From a virus: 37,551 bases of DNA. Shown in pieces: positions 32,291 to 37,551 of this stretch (within the stretch, counting starts at the first letter, position 1; each line of letters opens with the position of its first letter). The stretch covers positions 1-37,551 of the IMG/VR virus record IMGVR_UViG_3300006802_000037. One strand, 5' to 3'. Below the pieces are notes generated by a model. That model worked only from the letters and a program-made list of their open reading frames with translations, had not been told where the DNA came from and ran no database searches. A program made the position numbers and the translations under genes.

Positions 32291-33172
32291 CTATCTGCCG
32301 TGACCGTTCGTTGTCGGTGCTGACAACTCCGGTAGCCTGGTAGAAATGGCAGACCAGCGGCGACCATCCCGAAAAACTCTTCCCTGTTCTAGCATCTCGT
32401 CCAGGTCGCGCCGAATCGTTTTGTCAGACACGGCACTACCCAACAGGCGGGAAATTTCCGTGATCGTAGTCGGGCCATTTTCGGACAAAATATTGGACAT
32501 TTCCAATTGTCTTTTCTGAATTTTGTCCAAAATTTTGTCCACTTTTTTGTCCAGTTTCCCGGACGCACCAGTGGTTATGTCCAAAATTTTGTCCACTTTT
32601 TTGTCCAAAGAACTGGACATTTTTGTCCCAGCTGTCCTTCGTTTTGTCCAGTTTTTCCCGGACATTTCAGGCTGCCGATCGTGCCAACGTTTCAGCCCGA
32701 TGGACAGAAAAGCGCACAATGATATAACTGGCAACCATGCCATGATCGGGTGTCCATTGCTGGCCGTCTCGATGCTGTATACCAGGCCGATGATAATACT
32801 AACGCCCACCAATAGAGACAGAACAGTGAGCGAGAATGGCAACAACCACTTACGCCCATTGTTCAACCATCCGTCAAACAGGTATAGGGATAACTCCACC
32901 AACTCAAACACCGCAATTTCTACCACAACCGCGAACGCGAACGCGGCCACGGGGCTGAATCCTAACTGCACCTGACTGATTTTGTACACGCTGATCGCAT
33001 TGGGCAGCGGGGCTGCAATTGCGATTGCCCGCGCTGCGATCTCCACCGTGTAATCTGCCGTGGATGTAACTATAAAATAGACCAGATGCAAAACGGATTC
33101 CCAAAAGCGTTTTAGGATCTTTACCCAGTCGTAGACATTATCCCCTGCTAGATCGATCGATCTGATTTCCAT
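32291..33172 (-). CDS. Membrane-anchored winged-helix protein
   Basis: 293 residues, AGAGGGA before the ATG. Four hydrophobic helices lie in residues 25-160 (for example AAFAFAVVVEIAVFELVELS, LLPFSLTVLSLLVGVSIIIG). A polar linker holds two copies of LDKKVDKILD 18 residues apart. Residues 228-282 (ILSENGPTTITEISRLLG, SDKTIRRDLDEMLEQGRVF) form a DeoR-like winged helix. This arrangement puts a DNA-binding domain at the inner membrane face. The N-terminal part recalls the membrane proteins (DUF2637-like) that accompany FtsK-type transfer ATPases in actinobacterial elements. It could tether phage DNA to the membrane or regulate genes from there. Last gene of the operon; its stop abuts the converging gene. 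Confidence 0.7.
   Translation of the reverse strand: MEIRSIDLAGDNVYDWVKILKRFWESVLHLVYFIVTSTADYTVEIAARAIAIAAPLPNAISVYKISQVQLGFSPVAAFAFAVVVEIAVFELVELSLYLFDGWLNNGRKWLLPFSLTVLSLLVGVSIIIGLVYSIETASNGHPIMAWLPVISLCAFLSIGLKRWHDRQPEMSGKNWTKRRTAGTKMSSSLDKKVDKILDITTGASGKLDKKVDKILDKIQKRQLEMSNILSENGPTTITEISRLLGSAVSDKTIRRDLDEMLEQGRVFRDGRRWSAISTRLPELSAPTTNGHGR
32525..32607. repeat. Tandem GTCC-rich repeat within the winged-helix gene
   Basis: A 29-base block is identical at 32525-32553 and 32579-32607 (period 54 bp, 18 codons), encoding the LDKKVDKILD duplication. TTTTGTCC or its complement occurs about ten times between 32480 and 32670. Identity at silent positions suggests recent duplication or selection on the DNA. 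Confidence 0.85.
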
Positions 33173-33196
33173 TGTGTGTTCCCTCTATCTATATCA

Positions 33197-33298
33197 CTAA
33201 CGCCGACTGTCAAGCCAACGCATAAACCGTAACCCGGCATATGCACCTAGTCCAACTGATGCCAACATAACCACTGTTGTTGTGATCGCCTCTAGCAT
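33197..33298 (-). CDS. 33-residue single-TM protein
   Basis: Starts at 33298 behind an excellent GGGAGG site 7 bases upstream; the longer frame back to 33493 is not needed. MLEAITTTVVMLASVGLGAY continues to AGLRFMRWLDSRR: one TM helix and a basic C-terminus. It overlaps the end of the preceding gene by 7 bp. Small single-TM proteins next to FtsK-like ATPases recall the Spd proteins of actinobacterial conjugative elements, but this is analogy, not sequence match. Confidence 0.65.
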   Translation of the reverse strand: MLEAITTTVVMLASVGLGAYAGLRFMRWLDSRR

Positions 33299-33645
33299 GT
33301 TATAACCTCCCATGCAAAAAACATTCTGTAGTTGCCAAATTGCCACGTCGTTAGCCAACGCCGATCCGTCGATAATCGGCGACGATCCGTCGCGCATCGG
33401 CGACGATCCGATAATAGCCGATGATAGAACAATGTTGCACCTATCCATAGAACACCGATAGCCAGCCACCCGGCAGCATCTGTTAGCAGACAATGGGCCA
33501 TGTCATTTCCTAGCACACAAAACAGAACTGTCAGGAGTGTAACAGCAGACGTTCCTGTCCAACTATCTAGCAGACCTGTCTGCCTGGCAGATAGCAGTAG
33601 GATCACCGATAGGGATATAGTAGCGATCATGATTGTCATGTTCAT
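33292..33645 (-). CDS. Small membrane protein with basic tandem repeat
   Basis: 117 residues, GAGGA 9 bases before the ATG, 2 bp after the ATPase stop. Hydrophobic helices at about 4-19, 33-50 and 57-75. Then comes LLSDRRRCATDRRRLSTDRR, three repeats of an (S/T)DRR unit, the DNA of which repeats the word CGACGATCCG. A third short hydrophobic stretch closes it. Function unknown; it belongs to the membrane-protein cluster following the ATPase. Confidence 0.65.
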   Translation of the reverse strand: MNMTIMIATISLSVILLLSARQTGLLDSWTGTSAVTLLTVLFCVLGNDMAHCLLTDAAGWLAIGVLWIGATLFYHRLLSDRRRCATDRRRLSTDRRWLTTWQFGNYRMFFAWEVITC

Positions 33646-33647
33646 GT

Positions 33648-35216
33648 TTAGTTGTCCTCACCTGCTATCTGTGACACAATCTCCCGGTATTCCGTCAGCG
33701 CCTTTTGGTATCGTCTGCCACCAGTAGCGCCCCATATGTCGCGCAGTATGGCATTTTGTGAACAGCCATCCTCCATCATTTGCCGTACACGCGCAGCCGT
33801 GGCGCTGTCTGGAAGTACTTCCGCGGGTACTTCCAGAGTACTTCCAGAGCACTTCCCGATCCGTGTGGAAGTGCTTCCCGGAAGTGGTGCGGAAGTACTT
33901 CCCGGAAGTGGTGCGGAAGTACTTCCCATAGGTGGTGCAGGCAAGATGGAAGTACTTCCGGTATGCCAAACATTTTTGCCGTTTAGCGACGTGCAGATCG
34001 CCTCTAGATCCTGTTGGGTGCAGTTGGGTACAGCCAGACGTTTCATCTCTCCCGATGGCGGTAGCCATACACACTGCCCGATCTGTAGTTTCTCCGCCGC
34101 TTTTCCAAACTCCGCGTTGCCACTCTGCACCCTTGCCACGTCGCGACGGCTACGCATGGCGATCATGCTAACGAAACTGTTGCGCACGGTTGTATCCATC
34201 ACGCTCCCGTTAAAGCTTTGCCCGATACACATCGCGTAAACGCCAACCTTTCGCGTTTCCTGGCTGATCTTTCCTAGTACCATAGCCAACAATGGCGCAA
34301 TGTTGGATCGCTGTAACAGCGCGGTGGTTTCGTCCACCACTAGAATCATCGGCGATCTATCCTGATCCCTACCGGCTAGTCTCCTGGCTCCGACCGAATC
34401 TACATAGAACAAAGCGTCCGTCATTCCTTTATCGTCGTGTGCTACGTCAAACAACAGACGATTGCCCAGCGGGTAGAGCGACGCGCCCAGGCTCTCATCG
34501 CCGCTATCGTAGTGCGGATCCAGCACAATGAATTTTCCGCCCTGCATTGCGGATTGCGCCAGGATTGATCGGATCAGCGTGGATTTTCCTGTACCAGACA
34601 TCCCACCGATTAGCGCGCTGTATAGGTGTCTCCAGTTGGCGTCAACCGGCTCATTGTCGTCTAGGTTGTATCCCATGAGGAAACCATCGCGGGGCAACCG
34701 GTTTGTTCTCCATAGTTCCGATAGACTATCCACAGATACAGATTGCAGTAAACCGGCCACGTCTGCACCAGGCAATAGGGATCCGTCCTGCTTCACCTGG
34801 ATCCGCGGCGAGTATGATAGGCTATGCGGTACAGTAGCGGGTTCGTTTCGGTTAGACCAGTGGAACGCCATATGGGATTTTATGGCCGCGTCGGATCCGC
34901 TGGCAGATAGTAAATAACGTCCATCAACCGGTAGTAGCCCGTTAGGGTCTGGCGCAACTAACTGCACGCGCAGTTCTAGATCCCGACGTTCCAACGCGTG
35001 TTGGCTGTGTTTGTGCTGCACCCATCCGAGCAAAAAGTACGCGCCGATGAACACGGGGAGAGACACGAAACCTATAATGATATTCATCACCAGGTCAACA
35101 CCAAAAACGTCCAGTGACATATTAAACAGGTAAACAACGCCCATAGCAACCATCGCCAGGGCAACCAACCCGATAACTATACATCCAACCATGAGTTGAT
35201 TTTTTGTGTCATTCAT
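33648..35216 (-). CDS. FtsK/SpoIIIE-type membrane DNA translocase
   Basis: 522 residues from the ATG at 35216 (GAGGAG 8 bases upstream). Two TM helices at about 8-30 and 38-60 anchor it. The motor domain shows Walker A GGMSGTGKST (Lys211) and Walker B MILVVDE (Asp295, Glu296), then GVYAMCIGQSFNGSVMDTTV and RNSFVSMIAMRS, the usual FtsK/HerA blocks. A GSTSAPLP repeat linker (from about 415) leads to a C-terminal HTH-like domain (DGCSQNAILRDIWGATGGRR, YQKALTEYREI), which would recognise DNA. Such proteins pump double-stranded DNA through membranes in conjugation of actinobacterial elements, or in chromosome segregation. It is unusual in a small tailed phage. Small membrane-protein genes flank it. 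Confidence 0.85.
   Translation of the reverse strand: MNDTKNQLMVGCIVIGLVALAMVAMGVVYLFNMSLDVFGVDLVMNIIIGFVSLPVFIGAYFLLGWVQHKHSQHALERRDLELRVQLVAPDPNGLLPVDGRYLLSASGSDAAIKSHMAFHWSNRNEPATVPHSLSYSPRIQVKQDGSLLPGADVAGLLQSVSVDSLSELWRTNRLPRDGFLMGYNLDDNEPVDANWRHLYSALIGGMSGTGKSTLIRSILAQSAMQGGKFIVLDPHYDSGDESLGASLYPLGNRLLFDVAHDDKGMTDALFYVDSVGARRLAGRDQDRSPMILVVDETTALLQRSNIAPLLAMVLGKISQETRKVGVYAMCIGQSFNGSVMDTTVRNSFVSMIAMRSRRDVARVQSGNAEFGKAAEKLQIGQCVWLPPSGEMKRLAVPNCTQQDLEAICTSLNGKNVWHTGSTSILPAPPMGSTSAPLPGSTSAPLPGSTSTRIGKCSGSTLEVPAEVLPDSATAARVRQMMEDGCSQNAILRDIWGATGGRRYQKALTEYREIVSQIAGEDN
33811..33959. repeat. Cluster of GGAAGTACTTCC palindromes in the ATPase gene
   Basis: Perfect 12-bp palindromes at 33811-33822, 33891-33902, 33915-33926 and 33948-33959, with several half or altered sites between (such as GAGTACTTCCAGAGCACTTCC). 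The palindrome encodes Gly-Ser-Thr-Ser on the minus strand, and two 24-bp units give the GSTSAPLP repeat. Either a repeat-driven protein linker or a binding array within the gene. Confidence 0.85.
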
Positions 35217-35239
35217 ATTAGTGTCTCCTCTGTCCCAAG

Positions 35240-35392
35240 TCATTCGCGCATGTCCTCTATTAACCTGCATTCGCCGTCGATTACGATCCACTCCTGCCGA
35301 TCCATGTCCTTAGCCGCTGATGCCAGTAACAACAGATGCACGGGGATGGACGCCACCATCCCGATGATAATCCCGATCACTAGCATTTCCAT
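35240..35392 (-). CDS. 50-residue single-TM protein
   Basis: Starts at 35392 behind AGGAGG 4 bases upstream. MEMLVIGIIIGMVASIPVHL then LLLASAAKDMDRQEW and an acidic tail: one TM helix, with the remainder probably in the cytoplasm. It lies 23 bp upstream of the ATPase start and 27 bp after a terminator-like hairpin. Likely a subunit or regulator of the ATPase. No family recognised. The strong ribosome site makes this small gene credible. Confidence 0.65.
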   Translation of the reverse strand: MEMLVIGIIIGMVASIPVHLLLLASAAKDMDRQEWIVIDGECRLIEDMRE

Positions 35393-35419
35393 GATCCCTC
35401 CTGGTAGTGTGCGGCGGGT

Positions 35420-35468
35420 AAAAAAATAGTGCCCACCAACGAAAATAGTTTCTCGCTGGTGGGCACTA
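35420..35468 (-). terminator. Strong leftward terminator/attenuator before the ATPase genes
   Basis: TAGTGCCCACCA (35427-35438) / TGGTGGGCACTA (35457-35468), perfect 12-bp stem, 18-nt loop; on the minus strand seven T follow. Only about 28 bases separate it from the next start, leaving no room for a promoter, so it probably attenuates the operon. Confidence 0.85.
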
Positions 35469-35527
35469 TGGTAAAATCAGAGTCACTGTGCCCGCTGTGC
35501 TGCTCAGCATACCAGCGGTGTATGGGA

Positions 35528-35562
35528 GTTATGGGTGTACGCTGGAATCGTGCACCCATAAC
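35528..35562. repeat. Inverted repeat GTTATGGGTG / CACCCATAAC
   Basis: Arms 35528-35537 and 35553-35562; with the neighbouring TAC/GTG they form 12 of 13 pairs around a 9-nt loop. No T-run. It stands between the 107-residue gene and the terminator and may be a processing or protein-binding site. Confidence 0.7.
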
Positions 35563-35573
35563 GTTACTGTTAT

Positions 35574-35897
35574 CTATACATCAGAATCGCCGATTGTGTC
35601 AAACGTCTGAATCTCATCCCCTCTTTCCGTGTATCCCCACCTAGCCAACTGTCCCATGATGACAGACAGACGCTCATCATGTCCATCGATCATACCTGAC
35701 AGCCTGATGATTGATTCTGCATATGCATCGGGGTGACTGTTAGGGAATGACGATCCGCCAGATCCCACCATGCGAGAAAAGCGCGACTCATCTCCGTTAT
35801 GGTACTCTGTCAGGTCGGAAAATTTATTCTCCACCACCCACATACGGATTGCATGTGTCATATGAATTATGCGCGGGCTAACGATTGATTCATTCAT
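35574..35897 (-). CDS. Unrecognised acidic protein
   Basis: 107 residues from the ATG at 35897 (GGAG 9 bases upstream), 1 bp after the stop of the zinc-ribbon gene. Residues 7-30 (SPRIIHMTHAIRMWVVENKF) and 66-90 (AESIIRLSGMIDGHDERLSV, IMGQLARWGY) are probably helical. The tail (TERGDEIQTFDTIGDSDV) is acidic. No domain recognised. Its place in a set of short leftward genes suggests an early, host-directed or regulatory role, which is inference only. Confidence 0.6.
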   Translation of the reverse strand: MNESIVSPRIIHMTHAIRMWVVENKFSDLTEYHNGDESRFSRMVGSGGSSFPNSHPDAYAESIIRLSGMIDGHDERLSVIMGQLARWGYTERGDEIQTFDTIGDSDV

Positions 35898-35898
35898 C

Positions 35899-36096
35899 TT
35901 ATGCACTCCACGTCTTTCCACAATCGCGGCATTCGTTCCATCCGCGCTGCCGGTCTACGTCATTAGATTCGCAGTACGGGCAAGCGCCGTTGCGCGTGCG
36001 GTGATTCCGGTCTTTCGTAATCATCGCCGTTGATCCGGTCGTTACTACTCTGCCGTGGTCAATCGCCACCCAACCATCGCCGTTACGGTACACCAT
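35899..36096 (-). CDS. Zinc-ribbon protein
   Basis: 65 residues behind a very good GGAGG site. The C-terminal half has C-P-Y-C (ACPYCESNDVDRQRGWNE) and C-R-D-C-G, a complete four-Cys zinc ribbon like those in topoisomerases and transposase-related phage proteins. The N-terminus (GDGWVAIDHGRVVTTGS) is a small beta strand pair. It could bind DNA or RNA. Immediately before its start is a 300-bp noncoding stretch with a probable leftward promoter. Confidence 0.7.
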   Translation of the reverse strand: MVYRNGDGWVAIDHGRVVTTGSTAMITKDRNHRTRNGACPYCESNDVDRQRGWNECRDCGKTWSA

Positions 36097-36398
36097 AATA
36101 AAACCTCCGTCTTCTATTGCTAAACATTAGATTATGTTTGTCCGTTTCGCTGGCGACTGTGTTAGAATTTACACAGCCCGCTAGCTGGGGTGTCAGCAAA
36201 ACGGGCTAGATTCATAGCAGGTGTTTTATGCCACCTGCTATGAACCCTCATTCCTGGCTGTGGGAGTTGCACCCACTATAACCTACTGCGGGCCAGGGTC
36301 GGGGCCGATGGGATTGACTGATCTAGTTTGCCACCGTCTAGGCTTTCCGGTTTCACTCCGGTATGCGCCCCGTATTCTGTTGCTAATGCCCTGTTACA
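36097..36398. promoter_or_regulatory. Noncoding stretch with hairpins and leftward promoter
   Basis: A leftward promoter candidate is CTGACA (36196-36191), 17 bp, TGTAAA (36173-36168), in front of the zinc-ribbon gene. Upstream of it stands a perfect hairpin CATAGCAGGTG (36213-36223) / CACCTGCTATG (36232-36242), whose core also forms the terminator stem at 5852. AGCCCG/CGGGCT (36175-36180/36202-36207) flanks the -35 box. From 36250 to 36398 I see only weak dyads. A rightward 118-codon frame here lacks coding character. Confidence 0.5.
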
Positions 36399-36602
36399 TC
36401 ACGCTGCCAGGGGCAGCACATCCCGATCAAACAACTGTTGGCATATGTCCGGGGCGCATACCTGTAACCACTCTCGCGCATCCGGATCACCCTGCCGCGC
36501 GTCTTCGATTGTTAGCCGAACAACCGCGGCGAGTAGGTCGTACTCTGCTACGCCCGTCGATTGCGTTGAACCCCTGAGAATGGCGCTATTTGATTTTTTC
36601 AT
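36399..36602 (-). CDS. Small conserved-type phage protein
   Basis: 67 residues with ATGA overlap to the methyltransferase stop. Residues 22-50 (LLAAVVRLTIEDARQGDPDA then REWLQ) follow a pattern (A-x-x-DA-x-x-G-D-x-x-A-x-x-WL) that recurs in short phage and prophage proteins of unknown function. No catalytic motif. Translational coupling implies it is made with the methyltransferase and may be its accessory. Confidence 0.65.
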   Translation of the reverse strand: MKKSNSAILRGSTQSTGVAEYDLLAAVVRLTIEDARQGDPDAREWLQVCAPDICQQLFDRDVLPLAA

Positions 36603-37180
36603 GCTACACCACGCCGATCATGCTCATGGCACGTTACAGCCTGCCCTGTGGCCCTGAGAGACATTCTAGCAGGCAACATCACGGCACCGATTTTGCCAAA
36701 CACATCTATGAATCGCTCAACGTTTGATCCCAGGTATGCCACCGACGATCCTTTGGTTACACCTCGGACCGGTCTGCCATCTGCTCCCAGGTAGTTCACA
36801 CGGGGAGAGACAAAACAGACTGGGTATTGTAGTAGCGGCTGAAACCATCGTTCTGATGTCGATGCGAACGTAATACAGCACGCCTGTTCTATGCTGCCAT
36901 GACGATACTCCGTCACTAGCCTGTTGATCCACGATTCGTTATGAGATCGTCCGAACGGATGATTCATCCAAACGTTGCCAAACCAGGGGAGAAATAGGCC
37001 GTTGTCATCTGCTGTGTAGTATCGGACGGCGTTAACTGTCCGGTTGGCTAGTTCACATGATGCCGGATCTAGATCGATGCTGCCCATCACATCACGGGCG
37101 CGGTCTACGATGTTCCGGGGTGTGTACCATTCAACCGATCCACTAGTCTGGTTGATTAACTGGGCAGCATCGATCCTCAT
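36599..37180 (-). CDS. Dam-like DNA N6-adenine methyltransferase with variant NHPF motif
   Basis: 193 residues from the ATG at 37180 (GAGGGG upstream). SVEWYTPRNIVDRARDVMGS then IDLDPASCELANRTVNAVRYY is the clear opening of the phage DNA_N6_adenine_MTase family. The catalytic motif IV, normally N-P-P-Y/F/W, reads N73-H74-P75-F76 in VWMNHPFGR, so one proline is replaced by His; similar variants occur in phages as far as I recall. CITFASTSERWFQPLLQYPV and the following FVSPRVNYLG complete the family pattern. It would methylate adenine, plausibly in GATC, protecting phage DNA or timing replication. GATC is enriched in this genome. Confidence 0.85.
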   Translation of the reverse strand: MRIDAAQLINQTSGSVEWYTPRNIVDRARDVMGSIDLDPASCELANRTVNAVRYYTADDNGLFLPWFGNVWMNHPFGRSHNESWINRLVTEYRHGSIEQACCITFASTSERWFQPLLQYPVCFVSPRVNYLGADGRPVRGVTKGSSVAYLGSNVERFIDVFGKIGAVMLPARMSLRATGQAVTCHEHDRRGVA

Positions 37181-37184
37181 GTTG

Positions 37185-37391
37185 TTACCCCTCTGTGTTG
37201 TAACGATTAACCAGACGATTCGCACGATCCAACTCTGCGCGCATGGCTGCCGCTAATGCATCGGACTGCGCTGCATCGCTGTCTATATCGACGCTCAGCA
37301 GAGCCAGATCTATGGCTATGCCTGTATAGTCCGTGTGCAGACTATCCAACTGTTGCCGCAACTCCGCCAAACTACTGTTGATTTTGGACAT
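37185..37391 (-). CDS. Small helical coiled-coil protein
   Basis: 68 residues, AGGAGG 5 bases before the ATG. Nearly all helix-favouring: SSLAELRQQLDSLHTDYTGI, then ALLSVDIDSDAAQSDALAAA and a basic end (MRAELDRANRLVNRYNTEG), with heptad-like Leu spacing. It lies 4 bp before the methyltransferase start and follows the ribbon-helix-helix gene across the circle joint. It could be a dimerising regulator. Not recognised. Confidence 0.65.
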   Translation of the reverse strand: MSKINSSLAELRQQLDSLHTDYTGIAIDLALLSVDIDSDAAQSDALAAAMRAELDRANRLVNRYNTEG

Positions 37392-37428
37392 TGTGCCCTC
37401 CTAGAAACTGTGTGTGTGTGTACGTTAC

Positions 37429-37551
37429 GACTTCTATTTTTTCAGGCTGGGCGTCGGGGGACGTAGCCCAAACTGTCCGGGGTTCTCGCAAGCCTTATCA
37501 ATAATCGCTCTAATTAGAAAGCTCATGTTTCCCTCTGTATTGACTGCAGCC
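37429..37551. repeat. Terminal direct repeat, right copy (circle joint)
   Basis: Identical to 1-123. It carries the C-terminal 39 codons of the ribbon-helix-helix gene, which is complete only in the left copy. A TG dinucleotide run (37411-37420) stands just before it. Confidence 0.95.

Noticed and set aside
36175-36300. tRNA or tmRNA-like structure
   Set aside because: Several stems are present, but no cloverleaf, no T-loop GTTCRA motif and no plausible anticodon arm.
36221-36577. Rightward frame of 118 codons
   Set aside because: Antisense to the credible 67-residue leftward gene, no ribosome site, Pro/Cys-rich translation typical of a shadow frame.

Overview
The window is one complete circular tailed-phage genome. 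Bases 1-123 reappear unchanged at 37429-37551, so the linear sequence overlaps itself and closes into a circle of 37,428 bp. Virion genes are unmistakable: large terminase, portal, scaffold, an SU10-type major capsid protein, adaptor, a large beta-rich tail protein and fibres. I see no tape-measure protein or tail sheath, and the adaptor/tail-protein pair points to a short-tailed (podovirus-like) particle. The tyrosine recombinase suggests a temperate phage. The host cannot be named from the sequence. It reads consensus sigma-70-type promoters (TTGACA, 17 bp, TATAAT) and strong AGGAGG ribosome sites, and base composition looks roughly balanced.

Layout. A divergent control region (195-393) separates a leftward ribbon-helix-helix protein from the rightward integrase. 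Next come a leftward OB-fold-like protein, a rightward primase-type replication protein (2144-4687) and a small Cys-rich protein. From 4900 to 6200 there is a dense noncoding block of palindromes, five related iterons, a promoter-terminator pair and an AT-rich hexamer array, which I read as the replication origin and its control region. The late operon runs rightward from 6204 to 32290. It encodes a small-terminase candidate, a repeat region, TerL, portal, a Gln-rich protein, a 2804-residue giant virion protein, scaffold, capsid, decoration-like and fibre proteins, adaptor, and the large tail protein. It ends with a nuclease-like protein, a CHAT (caspase-like) protease with a membrane anchor, and a 3-TM protein.

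The leftward operon runs from the ribbon-helix-helix gene, across the circle joint, down to 32291. It encodes a coiled-coil peptide, a Dam-like adenine methyltransferase, small proteins, a zinc ribbon, an FtsK/SpoIIIE-type membrane ATPase, three small membrane proteins and a membrane-anchored winged-helix protein. FtsK-like translocase, small membrane proteins, AEP primase and integrase together resemble the backbone of an integrative conjugative element or plasmid more than a typical phage early region.

Most unusual points: (1) the CHAT protease / 3-TM pair sits where lysis genes would be expected, and no endolysin or holin is recognisable; (2) two copies of a 74-bp palindrome, one inside the replication gene and one in the origin, share a core with the iterons; (3) two leader hairpins have different stems but an almost identical 13-nt loop, each between a consensus promoter and a virion gene; (4) GATC sites are strongly enriched around the replication gene in a genome that carries a Dam-like enzyme.
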